Shown: positions 41,991 to 51,520, counted from the stretch's first letter. The stretch is DNA of 64,000 nt from UMGS1975 sp959600905 (GCA_959600905.1 CAUGNO010000004.1:62001-126000); one strand, 5' to 3'. The notes: generated from the letters alone by a model not told the origin. Numbers and translations: made by a program.

Positions 41991-42992
41991 ATGACTTTTT
42001 CAGAAAGAACGATTCAACGTGCCAAAGAGCGTAAGCGGCTGATCGTTTTGCCGGAAGGGGACGATCCGCGTGTGGTAAAGGCAGCCGGCATGGCTGTGAA
42101 GGAAGGGATTGCGGATATCATCCTGCTTGGCAAAGAGGAGGAAGTGCGCAAACTGGCAGGCGGCGAGAGCCTAGAAGGCGTAAGGATCATGGACATCGAT
42201 AGCGCAGAAAAATATTCTTACTATGCAGAGAAGCTCTTTGAGCTGCGCAAGGATAAGGGTATGATGCGTACGCGCGCACAGGAAGTAATCCGCGACCCGT
42301 TGATGTTTGGCTGCATGATGCTGCGCTGCGGGGATGTAGATGGCATGGTCGCAGGCGCTTGCCATACCAGCAGCGATGTGCTGCGCTCTGCTTTGCAGAT
42401 CGTACGCCCCAAAAAAGGGGTTAAGACAGTGTCTGCATTTTTTGTAGTTACGGTACCGGACAAGTCCATGGGCCATAACGGCACCTTTATCTTTGCCGAC
42501 AGCGGCATCAATATTGCTCCCAACACGGAACAGTTGACAGAAATTGCACTTTCCAGCGCACAAACAGCGGAATATCTGTGCGAGATGGAACCGAAGGTGG
42601 CGATGCTTTCCTTCTCTACAAAGGGTAGTGCGCGCCATGCGGATGCGGACAAGATGTATGACGCAGCCCGTATGGCGAAAAAGCAACGCCCTGACCTTTG
42701 CATAGACGGAGAATTGCAGCTGGATGCGGCGCTTGTGCCGGAAGTAACGGAGATTAAAGCGCCAGGCAGCGAGGTAGCTGGCAAGGCAAATGTATTGATC
42801 TTCCCGGATCTTGGCGCAGGCAACATCGGCTATAAGCTGGTACAGCGCTTGGCGCATGCCGAGGCTCTGGGCCCCATTGTGCAGGGGCTGGCAAAGCCGG
42901 TAAACGATTTATCCAGAGGATGCAGCGCGGATGACGTAATGAAGGTAATTGCCATTACCGTTGTACAAGCCAACGAGGCGGATAAAAACTAA
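41991..42992 (+). CDS. pta: Phosphate acetyltransferase
   Basis: 333 residues, the short (single-domain) Pta that makes acetyl-phosphate from acetyl-CoA. Typical stretches are RLIVLPEGDDPRVVKAAGMAV, MLRCGDVDGMVAGACHTSSDVLRSAL, FVVTVPDKSMGHNGTFIFADSGINI, MLSFSTKGSARHADADK and LIFPDLGAGNIGYKLVQRLAHAEALGPIVQGLAKPVNDLSRGC-like C-terminus. ATG 41991 or TTG 41988 both fit behind AAGGGAG. Followed 15 bp later by ackA: acetate kinase pathway for ATP from fermentation. Confidence 0.95.
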   Translation: MTFSERTIQRAKERKRLIVLPEGDDPRVVKAAGMAVKEGIADIILLGKEEEVRKLAGGESLEGVRIMDIDSAEKYSYYAEKLFELRKDKGMMRTRAQEVIRDPLMFGCMMLRCGDVDGMVAGACHTSSDVLRSALQIVRPKKGVKTVSAFFVVTVPDKSMGHNGTFIFADSGINIAPNTEQLTEIALSSAQTAEYLCEMEPKVAMLSFSTKGSARHADADKMYDAARMAKKQRPDLCIDGELQLDAALVPEVTEIKAPGSEVAGKANVLIFPDLGAGNIGYKLVQRLAHAEALGPIVQGLAKPVNDLSRGCSADDVMKVIAITVVQANEADKN

Positions 42993-43007
42993 CTGGGGAG
43001 AGGGAAA

Positions 43008-44198
43008 ATGAACGTACTGGTAATCAATGCAGGCTCTTCCAGCCTAAAATATCAGCTGATCAACATGGTGGATCAGCAGGTGCTGTGTAAAGGGCAGGTA
43101 GAAAGAATCGGAATCGAAGGCAGCTTCCTAAAGCAAAAGGGAGGCGCTGAGGAAGCCGATATTCATGCGGAGATCAAAAACCACAACGATGCGATCCAAA
43201 TGGTGCTCGAAGCGCTGACAGACGCTAAGCATGGCGTGGTTCAATCGTTGGAGGAGATCGATGCAGTGGGCCATCGCGTGCTGCATGGCGGCGAAAAGTT
43301 TGCCGATCCCGTTTTGGTGGATGAACAGGTTATCCACGATTTGGAAGCGATCGCGGATTTGGGGCCGCTCCATATGCCGGCCAATATCAGCGGCATTAAG
43401 GCCTGCCAGCAGGCCATGCCTGTGCCGCAGGTAGCGGTATTTGACACTGGCTTCCATCAAACCATGCCGCCAAAGGCATATCTGTATGGGTTGCCGTACG
43501 AAGCGTATGAAAAGCATAAGGTGCGACGGTATGGATTTCACGGCACAAGCCATTTATTTGTATCCCAGCGCGCTGCAGAGCTGCGTGGGACGGAAAAGGG
43601 CAGGATGATTACCTGCCATCTCGGCAATGGCAGCAGCCTGTGCGCCATCCTAGACGGCAAGTGCATGGATACTTCCATGGGCTTGACGCCGCTGGAGGGT
43701 GTGGTGATGGGTACGCGCAGCGGGGATATGGACCCTGCGATCGTAAAATTCATCATGGAAAAAGAGCATAAGACCATTGAGGAAATGGACCATTACCTGA
43801 ATAAGGAGAGCGGCGTATACGGCTTGTCCGGCGTTTCCAGCGATTTTAGAGATTTGGCGAAAGCGGCGGCAGAAGGCCATCAACGTGCGATTTTGGCGCT
43901 GGATGTATTCATCTACCGCATCCAAAAGTACATTGGTGCGTATGCAGCGGCCCTGGGTGGCGTAGATACGCTGGTATTTACAGCGGGCATCGGGGAAAAC
44001 GACGCAAAGATGAGAAAGGACATCCTGACGGGCATGGAATGGCTGGGCATTCAGCTGGATGACGAGGCAAACCAGCAGCGCGGAGAGCATAAAATTTCGG
44101 CGCCCGACAGCAAAGTGGAGGTATGGGTGATTCCCACCAACGAAGAATTGGTAATTGCCAGAGAAACCGTGCGCCTGGCAAAACAGGCCAAAGCTTGA
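43008..44198 (+). CDS. ackA: Acetate kinase
   Basis: 396 residues. NVLVINAGSSSLKYQLI is the classic N-terminus; further motifs are AVGHRVLHGGEKFADPVL, PQVAVFDTGFHQTMPPKAYLYGLPYEAYEKHKVRRYGFHGTSH, HLGNGSSLCAILDGKCMDTSMGLTPLEGVVMGTRSGDMDP and TAGIGENDAKMRKDILTG. It makes ATP and acetate from acetyl-phosphate. ATG 43008 follows GGGGAGAGGG. Directly downstream of pta. Confidence 0.97.
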   Translation: MNVLVINAGSSSLKYQLINMVDQQVLCKGQVERIGIEGSFLKQKGGAEEADIHAEIKNHNDAIQMVLEALTDAKHGVVQSLEEIDAVGHRVLHGGEKFADPVLVDEQVIHDLEAIADLGPLHMPANISGIKACQQAMPVPQVAVFDTGFHQTMPPKAYLYGLPYEAYEKHKVRRYGFHGTSHLFVSQRAAELRGTEKGRMITCHLGNGSSLCAILDGKCMDTSMGLTPLEGVVMGTRSGDMDPAIVKFIMEKEHKTIEEMDHYLNKESGVYGLSGVSSDFRDLAKAAAEGHQRAILALDVFIYRIQKYIGAYAAALGGVDTLVFTAGIGENDAKMRKDILTGMEWLGIQLDDEANQQRGEHKISAPDSKVEVWVIPTNEELVIARETVRLAKQAKA

Positions 44199-44224
44199 CA
44201 AATACACTGCTTTGCCAGTATAAT
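44195..44224 (+). promoter_or_regulatory. Promoter of ylbN-rpmF
   Basis: TTGACA, an 18-bp spacer and TATAAT, starting within the ackA stop codon region. Strong consensus. Confidence 0.8.
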
Positions 44225-44252
44225 CCATAATTGTTGTAAAGGAGTGGTTGGC

Positions 44253-44747
44253 TTGAAGATCGATTTGCGCCAAGGGTTGGCGCAGGACCATCCTGCCGCT
44301 GTTTCAGGGTCTGTGGAGATACAGATGCCGGCGGAATATCAAAGCCAGGCGCCCGCGACATTTGAGGGATGCTGTCTCTGCACGGGAGAAGGGGCGTATA
44401 CCGTGACGGGTACGCTGCGGTTTACAATAACCGGGGCGTGTGCCAGATGCACAAAGCCCGCAAGCGAGCAGATCACAGTTCCGATAGAAGAACGGTTTGC
44501 CAGAGAGATTTCCGATTCGGAAGAGGAGGAAATATTTCCCATCGAGGGAGAGTTTCTAGAGCTGGATGAAGCGCTGAGGCAGGCGGCCCTTACAGCCCTG
44601 CCGTATCGCTTGCTTTGCCGCCCGGATTGCAAGGGGCTATGCCCGGTTTGCGGGGTGGACAGAAACGAAACAGACTGTTCTTGCGAGATGAATACAGAGA
44701 ATCCATTTGCTATCTTGCGCAAGCTTGATTTGCCTGAGGAGGTGTAA
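44253..44747 (+). CDS. ylbN: DUF177 protein YlbN
   Basis: 164 residues (YceD/YlbN family), associated with 23S rRNA or ribosome assembly and almost always found before rpmF. The N-terminal half is a small beta domain; GACARCTKPASEQITVPIEERFAREI follows, and the C-terminus LCRPDCKGLCPVCGVDRNETDCSCE has four or more Cys for a metal site. The start is taken as TTG 44253, eight bases from AAAGGAG; a GTG at 44244 sits on that site. Its last base lies 3 bp before rpmF. Confidence 0.9.
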   Translation: MKIDLRQGLAQDHPAAVSGSVEIQMPAEYQSQAPATFEGCCLCTGEGAYTVTGTLRFTITGACARCTKPASEQITVPIEERFAREISDSEEEEIFPIEGEFLELDEALRQAALTALPYRLLCRPDCKGLCPVCGVDRNETDCSCEMNTENPFAILRKLDLPEEV

Positions 44748-44749
44748 CA

Positions 44750-44950
44750 ATGGCCGTACCCAAGAGAAAAACTTCTAAGACCCGCCGTGACAAACGCAGG
44801 ACGCATGCCAATGCGCCGAAGGTGACGGTAGCGATCTGCCAACAGTGCAAAAAGCCTGTGGCGCCTCACACTGCTTGTAAGTTCTGTGGTTATTACAACA
44901 ATAAGAAGGTTTTGACCACCAGAGAAGAAGCCAGAGAGCAAAACGCGTAA
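44750..44950 (+). CDS. rpmF: Ribosomal protein bL32
   Basis: 66 residues, large-subunit protein L32. MAVPKRKTSKTRRDKRRTHA is the family start, followed by ICQQCKKPVAPHTACKFCGYY with the Cys4 zinc ribbon (CxxC...CxxC) and a basic tail. ATG 44750 follows GAGGAGGTG. This zinc-binding form is typical of Gram-positive bacteria. The gene ends at a terminator. Confidence 0.97.
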   Translation: MAVPKRKTSKTRRDKRRTHANAPKVTVAICQQCKKPVAPHTACKFCGYYNNKKVLTTREEAREQNA

Positions 44951-44969
44951 GACATTTGCTTAAAACAAT

Positions 44970-44996
44970 AAAAGGGCGCAATGAGCGCTCTTTTTT
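44970..44996 (+). terminator. Terminator after rpmF
   Basis: AGGGCGC/GCGCTCT stem (one G-U pair), 5-nt loop and six T residues. Confidence 0.9.
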
Positions 44997-45017
44997 GTTG
45001 GGATGAGAAAGCAAAAC

Positions 45018-45046
45018 TTGCAGGGCCCGATTTCTTGGCGTATAAT
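45018..45046 (+). promoter_or_regulatory. Promoter of plsX-acpP-rnc-smc
   Basis: TTGCAG, a 17-bp spacer and TATAAT, about 35 bp before the plsX start. Confidence 0.75.
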
Positions 45047-45080
45047 GTTTCCAACTGTAAGAAAAAGGGAGAAAAGACCA

Positions 45081-46109
45081 TTGATCAAGTTGATGATAGA
45101 TGCCATGGGGGGCGATAATGCGCCCCAGGCGATTGTAGAGGGCTGTGTGGCGGCCCTGAAAGATATGAAGGATCTGCATTTGACGCTGTTTGGCCGCAAA
45201 GAGGAGATCGAAGCCATCCTAAAAGAGATGGAATACGAAAAGGATCGGCTAGATATTGTAGATGCCAGAGAGATCATTGACAACAACGAGGCGCCCGTTA
45301 TGGCGGTACGCAGGAAAAAAGACAGCAGTGTGGTCAAGGCACTGCGCGCTTTGGCAGACGGCCAGGGCGACGGACTTGTCAGCGCGGGCAGCACAGGCGC
45401 TGTGCTGGCGGGCGCTACGCTGATAGTAAAACGCATTCCCGGCATACTGCGGCCGGCGTTGGCGCCGGTGCTGCCCACCAAGGCGGGCAAGGGGATGCTC
45501 CTGATCGACTGCGGGGCAAATGTAGACTGCAAGCCCCAGTATTTGGCGCAGTTTGGCGTGATGGGCTCGGTATACATGGAAAAAGTCATGGGAACCAAGG
45601 CACCCAAGGTAGCGTTGATCAACAATGGCGCAGAAGAGCATAAAGGCAACGACCTGACACAAAAGGCGCATCAAATGCTCAAAAAGATGCCGATCGACTT
45701 TACCGGGAATGTGGAAGCACGTGATTTGGTATCCGGAGAGACAGATGTAGCGGTCGCTGATGGATTTGTGGGCAATGTGGTACTTAAATTCATGGAGGGA
45801 TTTGCCTCTGCGCTAATGAGTATGTTAAAAACAGAGATGACATCTACACTCCGCTCCAAGATGGGGGCGGCGCTGATGATGCCGTCTTTGAAAAATTTTA
45901 AGAAAAAGATGGATTACACGGAATATGGCGGTGCGCCGCTGTTGGGTGTGAACAAGGCCATTGTAAAGGCTCATGGAAGCTCTAACAGCAAAGCATTTTA
46001 CCATGCCATCCGCCAATGCAGGCAGATGTGCACGGGTAACGTAGTAGGCATTATCCGGGAAGAGATCCAGGCCTTGCCGGAGGGCAGCCTGGAAATCGCG
46101 GATGTGTGA
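45081..46109 (+). CDS. plsX: Phosphate acyltransferase PlsX
   Basis: 342 residues. PlsX makes acyl-phosphate from acyl-ACP, the first committed phospholipid step in Gram-positives. Motifs: LMIDAMGGDNAPQAIVEGCVAAL, AVRRKKDSSVVKALRALADGQGDGLVSAGSTGAVLAGATLIV, LIDCGANVDCKPQYLAQFGVMG, GNVEARDLVSGETDVAVADGFVGNVVLKFMEG. The start TTG 45081 is nine bases after GGGAG; earlier frame codons to 45003 lie in the promoter. Acyl-ACP synthesis genes (fabD, fabG) are missing; acpP follows 19 bp later. Confidence 0.95.
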   Translation: MIKLMIDAMGGDNAPQAIVEGCVAALKDMKDLHLTLFGRKEEIEAILKEMEYEKDRLDIVDAREIIDNNEAPVMAVRRKKDSSVVKALRALADGQGDGLVSAGSTGAVLAGATLIVKRIPGILRPALAPVLPTKAGKGMLLIDCGANVDCKPQYLAQFGVMGSVYMEKVMGTKAPKVALINNGAEEHKGNDLTQKAHQMLKKMPIDFTGNVEARDLVSGETDVAVADGFVGNVVLKFMEGFASALMSMLKTEMTSTLRSKMGAALMMPSLKNFKKKMDYTEYGGAPLLGVNKAIVKAHGSSNSKAFYHAIRQCRQMCTGNVVGIIREEIQALPEGSLEIADV

Positions 46110-46128
46110 TCCAAAGGAGGGTATACTT

Positions 46129-46353
46129 ATGTTTGAACAGGTACAAAAGGTAATTGCAGAACAACTGAACATCGACCCTGCGAACGTAAAGCCGGAAAGC
46201 AAACTGGTAGAGGATTTGGAAGCGGATTCGTTGGACGTGGTGGAGCTTGTAACCGAGCTTGAGATGTCTTATCAGATCGAGATTCCGGATGAAGCGATGA
46301 CCACGTTGGTAACAGTACAGGATGTGGTTAACTACATTGAAGCAAACAAATAA
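46129..46353 (+). CDS. acpP: Acyl carrier protein
   Basis: 74 residues, with the phosphopantetheine Ser in EADSLDVVELVTELEMSY and the usual acidic helices. Carries fatty-acyl chains during synthesis. ATG 46129 follows AAAGGAGG. The coding end overlaps the possible start of rnc by 32 bp. Confidence 0.96.
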   Translation: MFEQVQKVIAEQLNIDPANVKPESKLVEDLEADSLDVVELVTELEMSYQIEIPDEAMTTLVTVQDVVNYIEANK

Positions 46354-47074
46354 CCAAAAAGAGGAATATCAAGGCGTTCTGCCCAAAAGACAGGAACGAC
46401 TACGAGCTTTTGAAGAGGCGATGGGATACCATTTTCAGGACGAGGCGTTGCTGCGCCTCGCACTGACCCATTGCAGCTTCAATGGCAATGTGGGCCAAAA
46501 CAACCAGCGTCTGGAATTTTTAGGAGACGCTGTGTTGGAATTTGTCATCAGCGAGAAGCTGTACAAACAGAGCCACACAGAGGAAGGCCAGATGACGAGG
46601 ATGCGCGCCAATGTCGTATGCGAAGCTTCGCTGGCAGAGGCGGCAAAGCGGCTGTCCCTAGGCGCACTTTTGCAGTTAGGCAAAGGAGAGGAAGGCTCTG
46701 GCGGCAGGGAAAAGCCGTCGATTTTGGCGGATACGATGGAATCCATTATGGGCGCTATCTATTTGGACGGCGGTATGGAGCCGGCCCGCCGGTTTATCCT
46801 GCAGTGCCTAGGCCATAAGACGGAGACGGCCATGGAGCATGGCGGCGGTGCGGATTATAAGACGCAGCTTCAGCATATTTGCAGCGTAAGGTATGCCGAT
46901 GTGCCGAAGTATGAGCTTGTCAGCCAGCAGGGGCCTGCTCATGAGCGGATTTTTGTGGTACAGGCCGTGGTGCATGGTAAAGAATGCGGATTAGGCCGGG
47001 GCAAGAGCAAGAAGGAAGCGGAGCAAAATGCCGCCAAGGCTGCGTTGGACAGGCTGAATAACGACAAACAATAA
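46322..47074 (+). CDS. rnc: Ribonuclease III
   Basis: About 250 residues. Residues 30-170 are the RNase III domain with the signature NQRLEFLGDAVLEFVISEKLY and the metal-binding DTMESIMGAIYLDGGME; a dsRNA-binding domain (YADVPKYELVSQQGPAHERIFVVQAVVHGKECGLGRGKSKKEAEQNAAKAAL) ends the protein. It processes rRNA and mRNA duplexes. The start is uncertain: ATG 46322 overlaps acpP, TTG 46337 or a CTG at 46379 are alternatives. Coupled to acpP and smc. Confidence 0.94.
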   Translation: MWLTTLKQTNNQKEEYQGVLPKRQERLRAFEEAMGYHFQDEALLRLALTHCSFNGNVGQNNQRLEFLGDAVLEFVISEKLYKQSHTEEGQMTRMRANVVCEASLAEAAKRLSLGALLQLGKGEEGSGGREKPSILADTMESIMGAIYLDGGMEPARRFILQCLGHKTETAMEHGGGADYKTQLQHICSVRYADVPKYELVSQQGPAHERIFVVQAVVHGKECGLGRGKSKKEAEQNAAKAALDRLNNDKQ

Positions 47075-47095
47075 GCGGGATGAGGGGTGCTGTGT

Positions 47096-50000
47096 GTGCG
47101 GTTAAAACAAATCGACCTATTTGGGTTTAAGTCGTTTGCAGACAAGGTGAGCCTTGTGCCTGCGGACGGCGTAACCGCCATCGTGGGCCCCAACGGAAGC
47201 GGGAAAAGCAACATTGCGGATGCGGTACGCTGGGTGCTGGGAGAACAGAGCGCCCGTGTGCTGCGCGGTACAAAGATGGAAGACGTCATTTTCAATGGTT
47301 CTGAAAAGCGGCGTCCTTTGTCTTATTGTGAGGTTTCGCTGACTTTTGATAATGAAGACCATTTTTTGGATATTCCGCACACGGAGGTGTGTGTATCCCG
47401 GCGGTATAACCGCAATGGCGACAGCGAATACCTCATCAACCATTCCCCCTGTAGGATGAGGGATATCGTTTCTCTGTTTTACGATACAGGCGTAGGAAGA
47501 GAAGGATACAGCATCATCGGCCAGGGGAAGATCGAAGAGATTTTATCCAATAAGGGCGAAGAACGGCGCGCGGCGCTGGAAGAAGCCGCCGGCGTGATGA
47601 AATATAAAATGCGCAGGGAGGAAGCCCAGCGCAAGCTCCATAGTGTAAACCAGGATATGCTGCGTGTGGATGATATCATTCACGAAATCGAGGGTAGTCT
47701 GGAACCTTTGGCCCAGCAGAGCGAAGAGGCGAGGGCCTTTTTGGCGTTGCGCGAAGAGCTAAAGACGCTTGAGATCAATATATTTGTAGAGCAATATGAG
47801 CGTAATCGCGACCGTGTGGCACAGCTTTCCGAGGAAGCGGAAACCATGCAGCAGGAGGAAGCCCTAGCTGGACGTAGGGAGCAGGCTGTACGGGACCAGG
47901 AAGCACTTTTGCAGGACAAGCTGTCGTTGACCGAGCAGTTGCTGAGCAAGGCGCAGGAAAAGGCCAGAGATCAGGCAGCATTGGAGCAGCGCATGCTGGG
48001 AGAAATAAATTTATTATCGCAGCAGATGGCGCATTTGCAGGAAGAAAAGAGCCGCCTTGAGGAGGAAAAAGCGGATATTTTGGAGAGAAGGGCAGAAGTC
48101 TGCCGGCAGTTGGATGCGCTTGAAGAAAAGCCGGAAGAGGGATTGGATCTGTTAAAGGAGCAGGTTGAGATTTTAGAGCAACAGGCGGATTCAACAGCGC
48201 ACAGGGCAGAGCAACTGGAAAATGAACTGGATGGGCTAAAGCAGAAGTTGATGGATGCAATGGACACAGCTGGGGATAGGAAGGCCCGCGTTGCCAGAAT
48301 GGAGACCATTCGTCAACAGGCCTTACAGCGCGGCGAAGAGCTGGGAGCAAGAAAAGAGGAAGCGGCCAGAGAACTTGCACAGCTGGAACGGGAGCGGGCA
48401 CAGGCAGCAGAAGAGAAGGCCGTAATTGAGGAATCTTTGGCATTTGCTCGGGAAAGCGCCAAAACCCAGCAGGAAGACATGCGCCAAAAGAATGAAGCGG
48501 TGCTGGCGCTAGGGCAGGCCGTGCAACGCACGGTATCGGATTATCGACAGGCACTGCATATCCTCAAAACGCAAGAGGAATTAAAACGGGATTTTGAAGG
48601 GTATATGCAGTCGGTACGCAGGCTTTTGCAAGATCTAACGAAAGGCAGGATCGATGATGGCGGCGTTTCGGGCGCCGTAGGCGCGCTGCTGCAAGTGCCG
48701 CAGGCCTATGAAAAGGCGGTGGACCAAGCTTTGGGCGCGGGGCTGCAGAATGTGGTGGTAGAAAATGAGCAGACCGCCAAAAAGCTCATTGCTTATCTAC
48801 GGCAAAGGGAATATGGCAGGGTCACCTTTTTGCCGATTACGGCGCTGCGGCCGCGTACGTTTTCCGCATCAGAAAAACAACGCCTGACCGGGCGCGGCGT
48901 GTGCGGCTGCGCGGTGGATCTTGTGCATTTCCCGGAACATGTACGCCCGGCTATGGAATATCTTCTGGGACGTACGCTCGTCGTGGAGGATATGGATGCA
49001 GCCATCGAGGTTTGCAGGCGCAATGCATTTTCATTTCGCTGTGTAACGTTACAGGGGGATATGATGCAGTCTGGCGGCGCGATGACAGGCGGAAGTGTAC
49101 GTGAGCGGGGGCTAATCTCCAGAGACAGGCTCATCGAGCAGGCGAGGGAAAAGGTGAATGATGCCAAGCAACAGGCACGGGCGCTGCAAACGCAATATCA
49201 GCAAGAAACGCGGGCCTATGAAGAGTGCCGCGACGCAGTAGAGGCGCAGCAAAAGAGAATCTATGCGCTGGAAGCGGAGCTTGCTGCAGCGGAACAAAAA
49301 CTGGATACAACGCAGTTTGTGTATCGGGGTGCAAAGGATCGGTCGGCACAGCTGGAAACAGAAGGCAACCGTATTCAAGAAGCGCTTGCCATGGCTGAAA
49401 AGGAGATTCAAGCTGGACAAAAGAGCGGAACGGTGGATGAGCAGGCGCTTAGAGGTGAAATTCAACGCTTGACAGGAATGCTTTCACAGGCAAGAACGGC
49501 ACGAGAGGCGGCGGCGGCCAGATACCAGGAGGGGCAGCTTTCCTTGGCCTCGCAGACAACCGAACAGGCCGCTGCGCGCGCTAGCAAAGAGCGGCTGGCG
49601 CGGGAAGAAGAGCGGCTGTGTGCGCAGCAGGAGCGTGTGGAAAAGGGGCTGCGGCTCAATGCTGAGCAGGCAAAAACGACGCAAGCGCAGCAGACGCAAG
49701 CACAGCAAACGCAGCAGAACATACAACAGGAAGCAGAGGAGAACGGCGCTGCGCTGTCTCAACTGGAGACGCAGCGGGGGGCGCTCCGGAAAGAACAGAA
49801 GGAATATCAAACAGAGCGGGAGCAGCTGGCGATTCGCATAACGGCGCTGAAGGAACGGCAATATAAGGCGGCCGCGCAGGCAGAAAGGCTGGAGGCGGAG
49901 TTTGAAAGCATACAGACCCGAATGTGGAATGAATACGAACTGACCTATGCCATGGCAAAGCAGCAGAGCGAGACGGTACAGCTGCAAAAGGCAACGCAGC

Positions 50001-50635
50001 GGGCCAATCGGTTGCATGCTGAATTGCGCCAGATGACCTATGTGAACCCCGGCGCAATAGAGGAATACCAGCGCGTATCGGAAAGGCATGCCTTTTTAAC
50101 AGCCCAGCGGGAGGATCTGCAAAAAGCTCGAGAGGATCTGGAACGGATGATTGAGGAATTGACCGACCAGATGCAAAAGCAGTTTATCGAGAGCTTTGAT
50201 AAAATCAACGAGAATTTCCGTAGGATATTTCCGCTGCTGTTTGGTGGCGGGCAGGCGCAGCTGATCTTAGAGGATAAGGAAAATGCCCTGACCTGCGATA
50301 TTGACATTATGGCACAGCCTCCCGGGAAAAAGCCGCGGTATATCACTCTTCTTTCGGGTGGGGAGCGCGCGCTGACGGCGATTGCGCTGTTGTTTGCGAT
50401 GCTGGAAATGCGCGCAACGCCATTTTGTATTTTGGATGAGATCGAGGCGGCTTTGGACGAGGAAAACCTCGTATTGTTTGCACACTTTATGAAAACGTAT
50501 GCATCCAAGACACAGTTTTTGGTCATTACACACAGGCGGCCCAGCATGGAAGCGGCTACGGCGTTGTACGGCATTGCAATGGAAGAAAAAGGCGTTTCAA
50601 AGGTTGTAAGCGTGAAATTTGAGGAGGTTGGATAA
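47096..50635 (+). CDS. smc: Chromosome segregation protein SMC
   Basis: 1179 residues. N-terminal ATPase head: RLKQIDLFGFKSFADKV and Walker A IVGPNGSGKSNIADAVRWVLG. Two coiled-coil arms flank a hinge near residues 510-650 (VSGAVGALLQVPQAYEKAVDQALG and GAMTGGSVRERG). The C-terminal head has the signature LLSGGERALTAIALLFAMLE and Walker B PFCILDEIEAALDEENL. Full-length, no break. The start GTG 47096 gives the family N-terminus and is eight bases after GAGGGG; GTG 47087 is on the site. The C-arm has a Gln-rich repeat (about 49676-49725). Confidence 0.97.
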   Translation: MRLKQIDLFGFKSFADKVSLVPADGVTAIVGPNGSGKSNIADAVRWVLGEQSARVLRGTKMEDVIFNGSEKRRPLSYCEVSLTFDNEDHFLDIPHTEVCVSRRYNRNGDSEYLINHSPCRMRDIVSLFYDTGVGREGYSIIGQGKIEEILSNKGEERRAALEEAAGVMKYKMRREEAQRKLHSVNQDMLRVDDIIHEIEGSLEPLAQQSEEARAFLALREELKTLEINIFVEQYERNRDRVAQLSEEAETMQQEEALAGRREQAVRDQEALLQDKLSLTEQLLSKAQEKARDQAALEQRMLGEINLLSQQMAHLQEEKSRLEEEKADILERRAEVCRQLDALEEKPEEGLDLLKEQVEILEQQADSTAHRAEQLENELDGLKQKLMDAMDTAGDRKARVARMETIRQQALQRGEELGARKEEAARELAQLERERAQAAEEKAVIEESLAFARESAKTQQEDMRQKNEAVLALGQAVQRTVSDYRQALHILKTQEELKRDFEGYMQSVRRLLQDLTKGRIDDGGVSGAVGALLQVPQAYEKAVDQALGAGLQNVVVENEQTAKKLIAYLRQREYGRVTFLPITALRPRTFSASEKQRLTGRGVCGCAVDLVHFPEHVRPAMEYLLGRTLVVEDMDAAIEVCRRNAFSFRCVTLQGDMMQSGGAMTGGSVRERGLISRDRLIEQAREKVNDAKQQARALQTQYQQETRAYEECRDAVEAQQKRIYALEAELAAAEQKLDTTQFVYRGAKDRSAQLETEGNRIQEALAMAEKEIQAGQKSGTVDEQALRGEIQRLTGMLSQARTAREAAAARYQEGQLSLASQTTEQAAARASKERLAREEERLCAQQERVEKGLRLNAEQAKTTQAQQTQAQQTQQNIQQEAEENGAALSQLETQRGALRKEQKEYQTEREQLAIRITALKERQYKAAAQAERLEAEFESIQTRMWNEYELTYAMAKQQSETVQLQKATQRANRLHAELRQMTYVNPGAIEEYQRVSERHAFLTAQREDLQKAREDLERMIEELTDQMQKQFIESFDKINENFRRIFPLLFGGGQAQLILEDKENALTCDIDIMAQPPGKKPRYITLLSGGERALTAIALLFAMLEMRATPFCILDEIEAALDEENLVLFAHFMKTYASKTQFLVITHRRPSMEAATALYGIAMEEKGVSKVVSVKFEEVG

Positions 50636-50638
50636 GGC

Positions 50639-51520
50639 ATGTCCCTATTTGGGTTGAAAAAGACAAGGGAAGGCCTATGGGGGCGCGTGGCGTCGCTGTT
50701 TGGGCGGAAATTGGATGAGGAATTTTATGAGGAGTTGGAGGAAGCTCTGATCCTGGCGGACGTAGGCGTAGAAACCTCCGTAGAACTGGTAGAACGACTG
50801 AGAGATGCGGTCAGGGAGCAAAAGATCAACGATACCGAACGGGCAAAGCAGGTAATGATCGATTTGCTGTCGGAAATGATGGATAAGGGAACGCCGGATT
50901 ATGAGTATCCGCTGCTGATTTTGATGGTAGGGGTCAACGGAGTAGGAAAGACTACGGCAATCGGACGTTTGGCCAATCAATTTCAAAAAGAGGGAAAAAA
51001 AGTGTTGCTGGCCGCAGGGGATACGTTCCGGGCGGCAGCAGCAGAGCAGCTGGCGCTATGGGCGGAGCGCACACAGAGCCAATTTGTGCGCGGCGCTGCG
51101 GGCGGAGATCCTGCTGCGGTGGTGTTTGATGCGATTTCGGCAGCCAAGGCAAGGCATTGTGATGTGGTCCTGTGCGATACAGCGGGCAGGCTGCATAACA
51201 GAAAAAACCTCATGGATGAACTGGGGAAGGTGCGCAAGGTCATCGATCGGGAGTTTGAGGGCTGCATAAAGACCCTGTTGGTATTGGATGCAACGACAGG
51301 GTTGAATGGCATGGAGCAGGCCAAAGCCTTCTCGGAAATGGCGCAGGTAGATGGGATTGCGCTGACAAAGCTGGATGGCTCTGCCAAAGGCGGGGTGGCG
51401 GTGGCCATTACGCACCAATATGGGCTGCCGGTATGGTATTGCGGTACGGGCGAAACCAAGGAGGACTGGGAGCCGTTTGAGGCCAAAGCCTTTGCTCGGG
51501 CGTTGTTTGGGGAAGAATGA
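50639..51520 (+). CDS. ftsY: Signal recognition particle receptor FtsY
   Basis: 293 residues. The A domain is short; NG domain starts with a four-helix N region (FYEELEEALILADVGVETSVELVERL) and GTPase motifs G1 MVGVNGVGKTTAIGRLA, G2/G3 DTAGRLHNRKNLMDEL, G4 TKLDGSAKGGVAVAI. It docks SRP-ribosome complexes at the membrane. ATG 50639 is 3 bp after the smc stop, in the conserved smc-ftsY-ylxM-ffh order. Confidence 0.96.
   Translation: MSLFGLKKTREGLWGRVASLFGRKLDEEFYEELEEALILADVGVETSVELVERLRDAVREQKINDTERAKQVMIDLLSEMMDKGTPDYEYPLLILMVGVNGVGKTTAIGRLANQFQKEGKKVLLAAGDTFRAAAAEQLALWAERTQSQFVRGAAGGDPAAVVFDAISAAKARHCDVVLCDTAGRLHNRKNLMDELGKVRKVIDREFEGCIKTLLVLDATTGLNGMEQAKAFSEMAQVDGIALTKLDGSAKGGVAVAITHQYGLPVWYCGTGETKEDWEPFEAKAFARALFGEE

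Noticed and set aside
47775..48554. 259-codon minus-strand frame within smc
   Set aside because: Pro- and Ala-rich antisense shadow of the coiled-coil region, with no family match.
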